This document shows positions 25,160 through 35,202 of a stretch of 64,000 nt of DNA, piece after piece. Positions within the stretch are counted from its first letter, which is position 1. Each line of letters opens with the position of its first letter. The stretch covers positions 2,001,501 to 2,065,500 of the forward strand of contig NZ_CP150637.1 of NCBI RefSeq assembly GCF_038500265.1. Reading direction: 5' to 3'. The notes beneath the pieces were generated by a model. It was not told the origin of the DNA. It made no database searches and saw nothing but the letters and a program-made list of their open reading frames with translations. Position numbers and translations under genes: made by a program. Source of the stretch: Ignatzschineria larvae DSM 13226 (GTDB lineage: Bacteria > Pseudomonadota > Gammaproteobacteria > Cardiobacteriales > Wohlfahrtiimonadaceae).

Positions 25160-26263
25160 CTATTTCAATTCTTTACCTTGTGACTGCTGTACAACGACTT
25201 TCGGGAAGCCCGCCATTCGATCCCGCTCTCTTAAAGATAAAATGGCACTCATCTTAATCGCCATCTCTCGATAACGATCCGCTAATGGCCCGCCGGCAGT
25301 GACTGTCGGTGCGCCGCGATCTGCTTCTTGACGAATTGAGATATCCAGCGGCATCTGCCCAAGTAGTGCAACATTCGCTTCTTTTGCTAAATGATCACCA
25401 CCTAGAGTACCAAAGATTGCCTCTTCGTGACCACATTGGCTACAGATATGAAAACTCATATTCTCAATAATACCCAGAATCGGCACGCCCACTTTCTCAA
25501 ACATATTGATCCCTTTACGGGCATCTAATAACGCAATATCTTGAGGCGTTGTGATAATCACACTGCCGGCAACCGGAATCTGTTGTGCTAGTGTTAATTG
25601 AATATCGCCGGTTCCCGGTGGCATATCGATAATCAAATAATCGAGCGCTTTCCACGCAGTCTCTTTAAGCATCTGTGTCAAAGCAGATACTGCCATCGGT
25701 GCACGCCAAATAGCTGCATCGGCTTGTGCAATCAAATAACCGATCGAGTTACTCTGTAAACCTTGCGCCATAATAGGCTCCATCGATTTACCATCGAGAG
25801 AAACCGGTTTTTCGTGCGTATTGAGCATTGTTGGCAGACTAGGACCATAGATATCCGCATCTAAAATCCCCACACTTGCGCCCTCTTGCTGTAACGCTAG
25901 CGCTAAATTAACAGCTGTCGTAGATTTACCGACACCGCCCTTACCGGAAGCTACCGCAATAATATTCTTCACATTGGCCATTGCGTGCAATTGTCCTTGC
26001 ACCTTATGCGCGACTACTTTACTCTCAACGGTTACTGTTGCGCTGTACCCCGTCTCTTGACTTATTAAAGTACTTAATGTTGTTTGGATCATTTCGCTAT
26101 GGGCTTTGGCATAAAACCCTAAGACGATCTGCACGCTAATCTTCTTTTGTACATCATCGATCTCGATTGCTTTAACGCAACCCGCTGAGCGTAAATCCAT
26201 TCCTAAATAACGATCAACTTCTTGACCAATAATCCCTGCAACAACATCCTTTGTAATTTTCAT
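25160..26263 (-). CDS. mrp: Mrp/ApbC iron-sulfur cluster carrier ATPase
   Basis: P-loop ATPase that carries and delivers Fe-S clusters. An N-terminal MIP18/DUF59 domain (about 1-90) is followed by the deviant Walker A GKGGVGKSTTAVNLAL, DADIYGPSLP, DMPPGTGDIQLTL and the cluster-binding CSQCGHEEAIFG (CxxC). I chose the ATG at 26263 with AGAGGTAGAG upstream (367 residues); five codons could be added. The gap of about 220 bp to tsaE shows only A+T-rich sequence. Confidence 0.95.
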   Translation of the reverse strand: MKITKDVVAGIIGQEVDRYLGMDLRSAGCVKAIEIDDVQKKISVQIVLGFYAKAHSEMIQTTLSTLISQETGYSATVTVESKVVAHKVQGQLHAMANVKNIIAVASGKGGVGKSTTAVNLALALQQEGASVGILDADIYGPSLPTMLNTHEKPVSLDGKSMEPIMAQGLQSNSIGYLIAQADAAIWRAPMAVSALTQMLKETAWKALDYLIIDMPPGTGDIQLTLAQQIPVAGSVIITTPQDIALLDARKGINMFEKVGVPILGIIENMSFHICSQCGHEEAIFGTLGGDHLAKEANVALLGQMPLDISIRQEADRGAPTVTAGGPLADRYREMAIKMSAILSLRERDRMAGFPKVVVQQSQGKELK

Positions 26264-26486
26264 CTCTACCTCTAGCACTACTCTATTTTTGATTCTCTAT
26301 TCTATCACTCATTCAAGGATAAATTCATTTTCATCTTCCTCTCATTCGTACTAGATCGATTCTCACTTAATTCATTCATTCTTCATTCGGTGATTTTGAA
26401 TTGATTTCTAAGATCCTGAATGCTTTTTCTATCAACCACCATCGATCTCTATCGACTGCGGTTAACTCACCTCTGTTGCGAATTCG

Positions 26487-27014
26487 CTACTGCCAATCTT
26501 CGGCAACTTTTGCCATCAGTTGCTGACCTAAGGGTGTGCGCGCCTCACTGTTAACCGTCAATTCCTCACTGACCCGAGAAAGCTTTAACACGATATCCGC
26601 TTCCGGCAAAACACCTGCCCCTTTCTCCGGCCATTCGATGAGCCAAATACCACTCTCTTCTAATAATCCTAAATCAAAGAGCTCTACCGGCGAAGCAAGG
26701 CGATAGAGATCGGCGTGAAGTACCATCAACGCCGGCAATTCATAAGGTTCGATCAAAGTATAAGTGGGGCTTTTAATCGCCCCCTTAACCCCTAATGCTT
26801 GAATAAAGTGGCGAGAAAAGGCAGTTTTACCCGCACCTAACTGCCCCTCTAAATAAATTTTACAATCGGTAATGGCTAAATTTTGTAGCCATTTAGCCAA
26901 TGTTCTTGCCCATAAATCGGTCTCTTTCTCTGAAGAGAAGATCCATTGCATCGCTGTCTTTTGTGAGATTTCATCCATTTTTTTTGTCATTTTCTCTGCC
27001 ATTTCTTCGGCCAT
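26487..27014 (-). CDS. tsaE: tRNA t6A threonylcarbamoyl modification ATPase TsaE
   Basis: ATPase partner of TsaB/TsaD in N6-threonylcarbamoyl-adenosine formation at tRNA position 37. Walker A GQLGAGKTAFSRHF (about 58-71), KSPTYTLIEPYE (switch I region), HADLYRL and LIEWPEKG are typical. Length 175 includes a Met/Lys/Glu-rich N-terminal lead with ATG codons at several in-frame positions, so the exact start is uncertain. It starts 65 bp after the MATE exporter gene. Confidence 0.94.
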   Translation of the reverse strand: MAEEMAEKMTKKMDEISQKTAMQWIFSSEKETDLWARTLAKWLQNLAITDCKIYLEGQLGAGKTAFSRHFIQALGVKGAIKSPTYTLIEPYELPALMVLHADLYRLASPVELFDLGLLEESGIWLIEWPEKGAGVLPEADIVLKLSRVSEELTVNSEARTPLGQQLMAKVAEDWQ

Positions 27015-27078
27015 TTTTAGGCCATCCTATCCATCTTATTACATTCCCCGTAATACTGATCTTGTTACGCTCATATCA

Positions 27079-28464
27079 TTATTGCCCTAACTTTATCGGC
27101 GCTTGATCTGTCGGTAATTTTTTAGATAACAACCATAAGCGAATATTGAGAAAGATCGCCGCAAAAGTTAAACCGGCAATTAAGCCCATCCAAACGCCGG
27201 GCGCTTCTAGCTGTTTCACCACCCCAAGATAGTAACAGAGTGGAAAAGCAATCAACCAATAGGAGGCGATCCCTAAGAACATCGGCACTTTTGTATCTTT
27301 CATTCCCCGCAACACGCCATTGGCTGAGATCTGCATTCCATCAGGCAATTGGAAGAAGATAGAGTAGATAATTAAGCCCGCACTCATCTCAATAATCGCC
27401 GGATTGCTATTAAAGAGTTGTGGAATATGGTAACGCGCGCCATAAAGAATCAAGCTTGTCACTAACATCAAAGCGATCACCACTGTGCGCCCCATTCTGC
27501 TCACTCGTAATACACTCTCATAATCCATTCGTCCCATTCGCTGACCGATCATCGAGGTAATCGCCATTGCAGTACTGAGTGGAATCATAAAGGTCATTGA
27601 GGTAATGGCCAAAGAGATCTGATGACTTGCAACCACCACCGTCCCAAATTGTCCTAAAATCAAACCCGCCGCCGAGAAAATCGCCACTTCCGCAAAGAAC
27701 GTTGCGCCACTCGGTAACCCTACGTGTACCATCTCTTTTAATCTCGCATCCGGCTTTTCTAATTTACGCACTAAACGCAAGCTTCGTAATCGAGGATCGA
27801 TAAAGGTAAAACCCACTAACAAAAAGAGCATCACCCAGAAAGTTAAGGCAGTGCCTAACCCCGAACCGACAATCCCATAGCTTGGTAGCCCAATCGGTGC
27901 ATAACCATTGACGAGGAGATAGTTTAAAATCCCATTCACTACAAATCCGACACCACATACGATCGTAATCGGCACCGGGCGTGCAACTCCCTCACAGACG
28001 GCACGCAAACTATTAAAAACAAAAATCGCTGGCACCCCCACACTCAAAGCGCGTAGATAAGAGACCGAGTCCAGAATGAGTTCCGCTTCCACTTGTAGCC
28101 ATTGTAGTAGCGTCCCTGAGAAGAAATTCATTACAAGCAGGACAACCACCATAAGAACAACTGAAATCAAGAGCCCGTTGTGCCAAATATTCGCCACATC
28201 TTCGCTCTTACCTTTACCAAATTCGTGGGCACTAAAGATCGCCACACTCATCAAAACGCCGGTACTAAAAAGTAGTAATGGGTTCCAGATCATCACCCCC
28301 AATCCCACAGAAGCCTGTGTATGATCGGCATAATGCCCGGTAATCGCGATATCGGTCACGCCCATCCCCACCAAAAACCATTGGGTAATAAGAATCGGTA
28401 ATGTGAGGGCAAATAACATCTGCAACTCATCTTTTTGAAAATGAAAATAGCGACTCACGCCCAC
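27079..28464 (-). CDS. MATE-family multidrug/Na+ antiporter
   Basis: Inner-membrane exporter of the MATE family, likely NorM-like, with 12 predicted transmembrane helices over 461 residues. The N-terminal block TLPILITQWFLVGMGVTDIAITGHY and the mid-protein repeat VGLPSGATFFAEVAIFSAAGLILGQFG are characteristic. The start is a GTG at 28464 preceded by AAGGAG at good spacing. The substrate is not predictable. It is followed by tsaE. Confidence 0.92.
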   Translation of the reverse strand: MGVSRYFHFQKDELQMLFALTLPILITQWFLVGMGVTDIAITGHYADHTQASVGLGVMIWNPLLLFSTGVLMSVAIFSAHEFGKGKSEDVANIWHNGLLISVVLMVVVLLVMNFFSGTLLQWLQVEAELILDSVSYLRALSVGVPAIFVFNSLRAVCEGVARPVPITIVCGVGFVVNGILNYLLVNGYAPIGLPSYGIVGSGLGTALTFWVMLFLLVGFTFIDPRLRSLRLVRKLEKPDARLKEMVHVGLPSGATFFAEVAIFSAAGLILGQFGTVVVASHQISLAITSMTFMIPLSTAMAITSMIGQRMGRMDYESVLRVSRMGRTVVIALMLVTSLILYGARYHIPQLFNSNPAIIEMSAGLIIYSIFFQLPDGMQISANGVLRGMKDTKVPMFLGIASYWLIAFPLCYYLGVVKQLEAPGVWMGLIAGLTFAAIFLNIRLWLLSKKLPTDQAPIKLGQ

Positions 28465-28707
28465 AATAAAACTCCTTGATTGATTCTGTATCTAACACTT
28501 CATTCCCCCCTATTATCCGCATCGACATCACCATCATAAGACAACGATGAGACCATTGATAAGACAACAATTGAATAAAGCGAGAATAATAGAGGATTGA
28601 TAAATGGGCTCTATTTTACCTTAGTTTAGGGAATACTCTGAAAAAATATCATCAAGGGTCATTGCCCAAGAATATTCCCCGATACAATTCTTCTGCTGCG
28701 CCTTTTA

Positions 28708-30525
28708 TTATGAGCCTTGTCGCAACCCCTGAAAGACAATCTCCGCCATCTTTTTACTAATGCCGGGCACTTTCTCAATGTCACTCACTGCGGCTTTTTT
28801 CAGTGATTCCAAGCCCCCAAAGTGAGTTAAGAGTGCGGTTCTTCTTGCTTCTCCAATGCCGGGAATATCCTCTAACAGTGAGCGCCGGCGTGCTTTATCT
28901 CGGCGTGCTCTATGCCCTTCAATGGCAAAGCGGTGTGTTTCATCTCGAATCTGCGTGAGAAGATGAAATGCCGGGGATTGTGGACTCAACAGTAAGCGTG
29001 TTTTATCCCGAAGCCAGATCATATCTTTACCTCGAACCTTACCCTCTCCTTCTGAGATCGCAAGTAGAAAAATTGACGTAATATTGAGCGCATCGAGCAC
29101 CTCAATCGCCACTTGCAACTGCCCTTTGCCACCATCAATGAGTAAGATATCCGGATAATCTGCCGGGTCTTTGCCCTTTAAGCGCCGCGTTAAGGCTTGT
29201 CGCATCGCCTCATAATCATCGCCCGGGGTAATCCCTTCAATATTAAAGCGCCGGTAATGCTGTTTCGCAAAGCCCTCAGTGGTAAAGACAACATCTGCCG
29301 CAACGGTTCGCTCCCCAAAGCTATGCGAGTTATCAAAGCACTCTATTCGGCGAATCGCTCTATCAAATCCTAACACTTCGCCTAGTGCAAAGAGGCGATC
29401 TTCCACTTGAGATCGGCTCGCTAATTTCACTTTAAGGGAATGCTCGGCATTATTCTCCACCATCTCAAGCCATTGCCGTTTACGCCCCCGTAAATGACGG
29501 CTATATTGCAGCTGTACCGCATAAGGGCTAATCTCGGCAAGCCCTGTGACGAGCCAACTCTCTTCCTCTTTCGGCAAAGTTCGATTGAGAATAATCGTTC
29601 GTGGGGGAAGACGGTGTTCGCCATAATATTGACTAACAAATGCCTCCATCACCTCTTCTGCCGGCGTACCACTTGGCACTTTAGGGAAATAGGCTCTTGT
29701 GCCGAGCACCCTGCCATCGCGGATGGTCATCACTTCAATATTGACCAATTCCGCAGCTTCCGCATAAGCGATAATATCTAAGGAATCATGACTCTCTTCC
29801 ATTAGATTTCGCCCTTGAATCTCCCGAATATATTGAATTTGATCCCGGACAATAGCCGCCTCTTCAAAGGCCATTGATTGACTCAACTGTGTCATCTTCT
29901 CAATAAGATGGTCTACCAGTTTTTGTGATTCGCCGGTTAAAAAGAGCACAGCTTCATCCACACTCTCTTGATAATCTTGCTGAGAAATCTTCTCGACACA
30001 AGGGCCACTACAGCGCTGAATCTGATATTGCAAACAAGGGCGCGTACGATTGGCAAAAAAACTATCCTCACACTCCCGCACCCGAAAAACCTTCTTCATC
30101 AAATTGAGCGTCTCTTTCACCGCTAATGAAGAGGGATACGGCCCAAACATTCGCCCCCGTTTTTTACGGGCGCCACGATAGAAGCTAAAACGAGGAAAAG
30201 GATGATCCGAGAGATAGATATAAGGATAGCTCTTATCATCAATTAAACGTACATTGTAACGCGGGCGGTGCGCTTTAATGAGATTGCTCTCGAGCACAAG
30301 CGCATCTTTTTCAGTAGCAGTAAGGGTCGTTTCAATTGAATCTATATTTGCCACTAACGCTTGCGTTTTAGGAGGAAGATTTTTGGTCTTAAAGTAGCTA
30401 GTGAGGCGGTTTTTAAGATTCTTGGCTTTTCCAACATAGATGATATCGCCCGCACTGTCGCGCATCACATAAACGCCGGAAGTCGTGGGTGCATTTTTTA
30501 AAAAATGGTCTGCATCAAAAGGCAT
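28708..30525 (-). CDS. uvrC: UvrABC excinuclease subunit C
   Basis: Makes both incisions in nucleotide-excision repair. It has an N-terminal GIY-YIG nuclease (TSGVYVMRDSAGDIIYVGKAKNLKNRL split over about 15-45), a UvrB-interacting UVR helix pair (about 205-240), an RNase-H-like 5' nuclease domain (IECFDNSH, LLIDGGKGQL) and C-terminal helix-hairpin-helix motifs (IPGIGEARRTALLTHFGG). Length 605, as usual. No uvrY is next to it. The 240-bp downstream gap shows a GGGAATA/TATTCCC pairing without a T-run. Confidence 0.97.
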   Translation of the reverse strand: MPFDADHFLKNAPTTSGVYVMRDSAGDIIYVGKAKNLKNRLTSYFKTKNLPPKTQALVANIDSIETTLTATEKDALVLESNLIKAHRPRYNVRLIDDKSYPYIYLSDHPFPRFSFYRGARKKRGRMFGPYPSSLAVKETLNLMKKVFRVRECEDSFFANRTRPCLQYQIQRCSGPCVEKISQQDYQESVDEAVLFLTGESQKLVDHLIEKMTQLSQSMAFEEAAIVRDQIQYIREIQGRNLMEESHDSLDIIAYAEAAELVNIEVMTIRDGRVLGTRAYFPKVPSGTPAEEVMEAFVSQYYGEHRLPPRTIILNRTLPKEEESWLVTGLAEISPYAVQLQYSRHLRGRKRQWLEMVENNAEHSLKVKLASRSQVEDRLFALGEVLGFDRAIRRIECFDNSHSFGERTVAADVVFTTEGFAKQHYRRFNIEGITPGDDYEAMRQALTRRLKGKDPADYPDILLIDGGKGQLQVAIEVLDALNITSIFLLAISEGEGKVRGKDMIWLRDKTRLLLSPQSPAFHLLTQIRDETHRFAIEGHRARRDKARRRSLLEDIPGIGEARRTALLTHFGGLESLKKAAVSDIEKVPGISKKMAEIVFQGLRQGS

Positions 30526-30762
30526 AGTTGTTGGCTCATTTCCTAAAATTAGTCATGATTAACATAAAAATATTTCAATAAATATCAATTAACATAAATA
30601 AAAATTATTTATTAAAATTCAAAATTATAGAAGATTAAACATATGATTATATCAATAAATATCCCGTGATTATTACACAGAAATCTACTATCAAAATAAG
30701 ATTCAATGATATATTATCAACCTCGTGTAACTAAAGGACAGATCAAACAAGAGGCCAAACCC

Positions 30763-31185
30763 ATGTCACATAGAAACTCACTGCAAGATGTGTTACAAAA
30801 TATTGACCCCGTACTCTCAAGTGAAACATATGTCTATGTCGGTCTTGCTGATCATTCCCTTCTTAAAGTGCTAGGTTTTGACCCCTTAGCATTTTATAAA
30901 GAACGTGAAGGAATCACGCTCATTCTACGCAAAGAAGAGGCAGATAACAATTTCCTGAAATATGAGGGCGAATATTGCAAAATTACCCTCAATGTGCCAT
31001 TTAAACCGATCAGCACAGGCCTAACCGCTATTATCTCAAGCGCACTTGCTAAAGCCGGCATCGGTATTAAACCCGTTCATACCGTCTATAATAGCTATGT
31101 GCTGATCAATAAGCCTGATGCCCATGTTGCACTTGAGATTATCACCGCTCTTCAAAGAAAGATCCAAGGGATGAATGCACATTAG
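30763..31185 (+). CDS. ACT-domain protein (ACT_3/ACT_7 type)
   Basis: A 140-residue cytosolic protein that appears to be two ACT folds in tandem: LQNIDPVLSSETYVYVGL in the first and GLTAIISSALAKAGIGIKPVHT, then DAHVALEIITAL, in the second. ACT folds usually bind amino acids or similar effectors. I chose the ATG at 30763 with AGAGG eight bases upstream; an ATG at 30706 lacks a good SD. It is the only plus-strand gene in the region and convergent with glycerate kinase. The ligand is unknown. Confidence 0.78.
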   Translation: MSHRNSLQDVLQNIDPVLSSETYVYVGLADHSLLKVLGFDPLAFYKEREGITLILRKEEADNNFLKYEGEYCKITLNVPFKPISTGLTAIISSALAKAGIGIKPVHTVYNSYVLINKPDAHVALEIITALQRKIQGMNAH

Positions 31186-31241
31186 AATGCTTGAGCCATT
31201 CAATCGGTCAGGGAATATAGTTTAAAGTACTTCTACCGCCA

Positions 31242-32387
31242 TTATTGCGAAGCATTCATTTGTGCCAATTGATAGAGTTTCGCAATATTTCTAGCGGTAT
31301 GTACTAAGTTCCGTTCGCTCTCTAACAGCGCCTTTTCTAACGCTTCCGGTCGTTGAGTAATCGTGAAAACTGCATCAATGCCATGAGAATATACCGCATC
31401 GGCATCTCCCCCTAGTGCCCCGGCAATCCCAATGACCGGTTTATGATACCGTTTCGCTAATTGCGCAACCCCCTTCGGGGTTTTGCCAAAAATCGTCTGC
31501 CCATCAATCTTCCCCTCTCCTGTAATCACTAGATCAGCCTCTAATAGATACTTTTCAAGCTCAACAATCTCCATTACCAGATCAATGCCGGGCAGCAGTT
31601 CTCCCGCTAAATAAGCCAATGCGGCAAACCCTAATCCGCCGGCAGCGCCTGCTCCTAATCGATCGGCATAATCCATTCCTATCGTTGAAGCGGTTACCTT
31701 CGCAAAGTGAGTTAAAGCCTCATCTAAAGCAGTGACCATCTCCGGCGTTGCCCCTTTCTGCGGACCAAAAATAGCAGAAGCCCCCCGTTCTCCTACAAGA
31801 GGATTATCCACATCGCAAGCGATCAAGAAATGAGTATCCTCAATACGAGTATCAAAAGCAGAAAGATCAATCTTTACTACCGATTTTAAAGCGATACCAC
31901 CGCCTTCAACTTCTTTTCCTGCTTGGTCTAAGAACCGAGCGCCTAAAGCACGTAACATTCCACTGCCGGCATCATTAGTAGCGCTTCCCCCAATCGCGAG
32001 CATAATACTCTTAGCACCGCGATTAAGGGCATCTTTGATTAATTCCCCAGTACCATAACTGGTCGTTATTCTCGGATCTCGTTCTTCGGTAGTGAGTAAA
32101 GCTAATCCACTTGCCGTAGCCATCTCAATAATCGCAAGTCCCTCTGGCGTTAAACCGTAATGTGCCGTAATAATGCGCCCTAAGGGATCTTCTACTTCAC
32201 AAGCGATTAATGTGCCTTGCTTTGCATCAATGAGTGCCTGTAAGGTTCCCTCCCCGCCATCTGCCACCGGAATTTTAATATAGGTTGCTTCCGGGAAAAT
32301 CTCGCGAAATCCCTGCTCTATTCCATTGGCAACCTCAATCGCCGTTAAACTCTCTTTAAATGAATCAGGTGCAATAACAATTTTCAT
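31242..32387 (-). CDS. Glycerate kinase
   Basis: Phosphorylates D-glycerate with ATP (GarK/GlxK family, usually the 2-phosphoglycerate-forming type). The start MKIVIAPDSFKESLTAIEVA and VADGGEGTLQALI, IGGSATNDAGSGMLRALGA, GPQKGAT and GAAGGLGFA are family blocks. Length 381. It lies downstream of a GntP-family permease with a 168-bp gap that contains a strong mRNA hairpin; together they suggest glycerate uptake and entry into glycolysis. I cannot choose between the garK and glxK names. Confidence 0.93.
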   Translation of the reverse strand: MKIVIAPDSFKESLTAIEVANGIEQGFREIFPEATYIKIPVADGGEGTLQALIDAKQGTLIACEVEDPLGRIITAHYGLTPEGLAIIEMATASGLALLTTEERDPRITTSYGTGELIKDALNRGAKSIMLAIGGSATNDAGSGMLRALGARFLDQAGKEVEGGGIALKSVVKIDLSAFDTRIEDTHFLIACDVDNPLVGERGASAIFGPQKGATPEMVTALDEALTHFAKVTASTIGMDYADRLGAGAAGGLGFAALAYLAGELLPGIDLVMEIVELEKYLLEADLVITGEGKIDGQTIFGKTPKGVAQLAKRYHKPVIGIAGALGGDADAVYSHGIDAVFTITQRPEALEKALLESERNLVHTARNIAKLYQLAQMNASQ

Positions 32388-32410
32388 ACGATTCCTCTCT
32401 ATTTCTCATC

Positions 32411-32468
32411 TCAAAAGCGGATCTTAACTTCCATCTGGGTCTTTCATTCTCTTTCGATCCGCTTTTGA
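32411..32468 (-). repeat. 13-bp perfect inverted repeat between permease and glycerate kinase
   Basis: TCAAAAGCGGATC (32411-32423) and its exact reverse complement (32456-32468) flank a 32-nt loop. It lies in the intercistronic region just upstream of the glycerate kinase start. No T-run follows on the minus strand. It may set differential expression through mRNA stability or processing. Confidence 0.6.
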
Positions 32469-32554
32469 TCTGTTGTTGATCTATTGTTGCTCTATTAGTA
32501 ATCCGCTTATAACGATCTTTAAACACGCTTATATTGCATTCAACAATATAGCGA

Positions 32555-33835
32555 TTAAAAGAGGGCAAAGACCCCAAAAATCAAGGTTGAAAAGGCGGCT
32601 AAAGTAAACCCAACTAACGATTCGTAAGGAATTAATTTTAAGCGCTCTCTCATCTCCATATTGGTCGCACCGCCCGTTGCGTGGAAATAGCTTCCGTGTG
32701 GCATATGATCTAACATCGTTGCCCCTGCTTGAATCATCGCTGCAGATCCTAACGCCGAAACACCTAAGCCCAATAATATCTGCCCAAAGGAGGCAGAAGC
32801 CACCGCCGCCCCTGCGGTCGTTGAGGCAGTGGCTAATCCCATAAAGGCACCAGAAATAGGTGCTAACATATAATCGGGTAAATTAATGGCGTGAATAATA
32901 CTTGCCATTGCTGTTTTTAACTCTGAAGAACCGACAATCCCAGCGAGTGTCCCCGTTCCTAATAACATAATGGCAATGCCAGACATTCGGCTTAATCCTG
33001 AGATCACATAACGATTGAGCTCTTTTGCTCTTCCCATCGCAATCGCCCCCACTAAGCCCCCGATCGGTAGTGCGATCATCGGATCAACACTAATCTTTGC
33101 TAAAGGGCGTAACATCAAAAGGCCAATAGCCACTAAAGGCCCTAAAATAGCGCAGAAAAAATTAGGCAGACGACTATTATCGATCGTGGTTAAATCTTGC
33201 GCTTGAATTGCACTCCCTTTTTTAACCAACTTTTTAGCGATAAAAACGGTCACGATAACCCCAAATAGCGCCGGAATAACACCTGCGGCCATTACACTTG
33301 TCAATTCCAAATTAAAAAAGTCTGCCACCGCGATACTATTAGGATTCGGCGACATAATATTCCCTGCCTTACCGCCGCCACTCATGGCCAACAAAATGGC
33401 CATTTTGGATAAATTGGCCTTGTGCCCAATTGCCAATGCGATAGGGGCTACCGTAATAATTGCCACATCAATAAAGACTCCGGCCATTGTTAAAATCGCG
33501 GTCGCTAGAATGAGCGCTAATAGTGCTCGAGATTCCCCCACTTTATGGATAATCGTTTCGGCAATAATAAGCGCCGCCCCCGATTCAATCAGGACACCGG
33601 CCAATACGCCCGCCGCAATAATCCTCAACACTGCCGGCATAATGCCCTGAGCCCCTTGCATCATAATATTTACCGTAGAGACCAAGGCTTGATCTAATGA
33701 ATATTGCGTAATTAATCCAATAAATCCCCCGACAAAAGCACCAATTAACATCCCATATACCGGCGGTACTTTTTTCAAGATTAAGATAATTGCCAAAATC
33801 AGCGCAATCAGTGCGCCCATCAGTGTTACCGTCAT
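32555..33835 (-). CDS. GntP-family permease, probably for glycerate/gluconate
   Basis: Secondary transporter of the gluconate:H+ symporter (GntP) family, 426 residues with about 12-13 hydrophobic segments. VPPVYGMLIGAFVGGFIGL near the N-terminus, FIDVAIITVAPIALAIGHK and the AMSGGGKAGNIMSPNPNS loop are typical. The neighbouring glycerate kinase makes glycerate a likely substrate; gluconate is the alternative. GAGGGC lies before the ATG. The upstream gap of about 335 bp shows no gene or clear operator. Confidence 0.85.
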   Translation of the reverse strand: MTVTLMGALIALILAIILILKKVPPVYGMLIGAFVGGFIGLITQYSLDQALVSTVNIMMQGAQGIMPAVLRIIAAGVLAGVLIESGAALIIAETIIHKVGESRALLALILATAILTMAGVFIDVAIITVAPIALAIGHKANLSKMAILLAMSGGGKAGNIMSPNPNSIAVADFFNLELTSVMAAGVIPALFGVIVTVFIAKKLVKKGSAIQAQDLTTIDNSRLPNFFCAILGPLVAIGLLMLRPLAKISVDPMIALPIGGLVGAIAMGRAKELNRYVISGLSRMSGIAIMLLGTGTLAGIVGSSELKTAMASIIHAINLPDYMLAPISGAFMGLATASTTAGAAVASASFGQILLGLGVSALGSAAMIQAGATMLDHMPHGSYFHATGGATNMEMRERLKLIPYESLVGFTLAAFSTLIFGVFALF

Positions 33836-34170
33836 AGCTAAGCCCTCTTTTCAATGCCCAATATACTCTCTCTTGATTCCTCGACTTCAAATGAGCCATC
33901 GTCTCAATTAAGATTTAACATAGCACACCCAATCTCAAACGGCGCCTTACCCAATTTATTATTTGATTAAAGACAACATCCTCTTCTAATATCTTCTGAA
34001 TATTTTAAAAAAACAACAAAAAATGACTACAAATCAATATCATAGCCGTTCTCTTAATCGCCAACCAATCTTCCAATATATCGCTACTTATTTTCAATGT
34101 TTCCAATTAAATTGGCGAGATTATTTCAACTTTAAGGAATATATCCGGAAAAATCCTAAAGCCCAAATAG

Positions 34171-34857
34171 TTACAATCCAAAGGCCTTAAACATCTCCTC
34201 TGCCCGCGCTTCATCTGCACGATTCATACTCTCCATCTGCTGCATCATTCCTAGTACTGCGCCGACAGGGCCATCGACACTAAATCCTACACCGCTTGAG
34301 TGGCTCTTTGTTTTGCTACTGCTCTTCGTTTGACTGCTGCCATTACAACTACTTCTGCGTACCGTACTACTCCCATTATCCCGATCGCTACGATCCTCCT
34401 GCGTCACGCATCCCCCTGATGATTGGGTATTGCTACTACCAGAAGTTGAGCTGTGGCCATCGGTATGCCATTCACTATAACGGCCTGAGGGCATAATGAC
34501 CGCCGGCGCTGTAGAGCGCGTTTCTCGTTTTACCGTTGTCGTCGTTTGATTCATTCCCCCAGGTTGACTCATATCAAACTCAGGAAATTCAATCTCAGAC
34601 ACAGGAAAATGTGATGCACCTACAGAGGTTGTAGGAATGGAAGTTGTCGGATATTGCGGATCAATCACCACCGCATAAGGATAAGGGCTTGAAGCACAAG
34701 CAGTCAGTAACAGAACTGTTCCCGCGGTAAATAGCGATTTAACACTTAAAATCGTGCGATTATTCGATCGCATTGTTTTACCGTTTTTGGTAACCGTCCG
34801 TTTAGAAATGGGTAACTCTCTTTCTTGAGAAGTTTGCGCTACGAGGTTTTTATTCAT
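34171..34857 (-). CDS. Hypothetical lipoprotein, Ser-rich
   Basis: Not a family I recognise. The translation contains a lipoprotein signal: basic MRSNNRTILSVKS, hydrophobic LFTAGTVLLL and lipobox LTAC, so an ATG at 34773 may be the true start (200 residues). The upstream ATG at 34857 would add 28 polar residues. The mature protein is Ser/Thr-rich with SSTSGSSNTQSSGGC and KSSSKTKSHSSG stretches, two further cysteines and a C-terminal amphipathic MMQQMESMNRADEARAEEMF. Probably an outer-membrane-anchored or surface protein. It has no operon partner. Confidence 0.65.
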   Translation of the reverse strand: MNKNLVAQTSQERELPISKRTVTKNGKTMRSNNRTILSVKSLFTAGTVLLLTACASSPYPYAVVIDPQYPTTSIPTTSVGASHFPVSEIEFPEFDMSQPGGMNQTTTTVKRETRSTAPAVIMPSGRYSEWHTDGHSSTSGSSNTQSSGGCVTQEDRSDRDNGSSTVRRSSCNGSSQTKSSSKTKSHSSGVGFSVDGPVGAVLGMMQQMESMNRADEARAEEMFKAFGL

Positions 34858-34887
34858 TCCTTGATCTCTTGTAAGTGAATATTATCT

Positions 34888-34975
34888 TGCCGGTAAAATA
34901 GTATTGCGACATCACGAGATGCTAAAACAATATATTTTACAATTAACTACTAATATTTACATATTGTAACCGGCA
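34888..34975. repeat. Long imperfect inverted repeat upstream of the lipoprotein
   Basis: TGCCGGT (34888-34894) and ACCGGCA (34969-34975) are exact complements and the adjoining A+T-rich bases pair partly. It occupies the leader region of the lipoprotein gene. The remaining sequence to the restriction gene is A+T-rich without features, except a possible terminator at 35141-35169. Confidence 0.35.
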
Positions 34976-35140
34976 GTATAGTACAGCGAAATGATTCACT
35001 TTTGCATCAAAAAATTATGTTGAAATTAAAAAACCTCGTAAAAAAGCCCCATTTCACATCATTAAATTTTTAAATAAATATATATTAATATAAAAATTGA
35101 TAGGAATTTCACAAATTAGATCAAAACGAGTTCTAAATAG

Positions 35141-35169
35141 GATCTCAATCTTCGTACTGAGATTGAGAA
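35141..35169 (-). terminator. Possible terminator after the restriction endonuclease
   Basis: TCTCAATC and GATTGAGA pair (eight base pairs) about 35-60 bp past the endonuclease stop codon. The following T-run on the minus strand is weak, so the call is tentative. Confidence 0.4.
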
Positions 35170-35202
35170 ATATTGGGAATCTGAATTATCGCTTCTCCCC
35201 TT

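Noticed and set aside
28629-28679. Terminator after uvrC
   Set aside because: GGGAATA/TATTCCC can pair, but the loop is long and no T-run follows.
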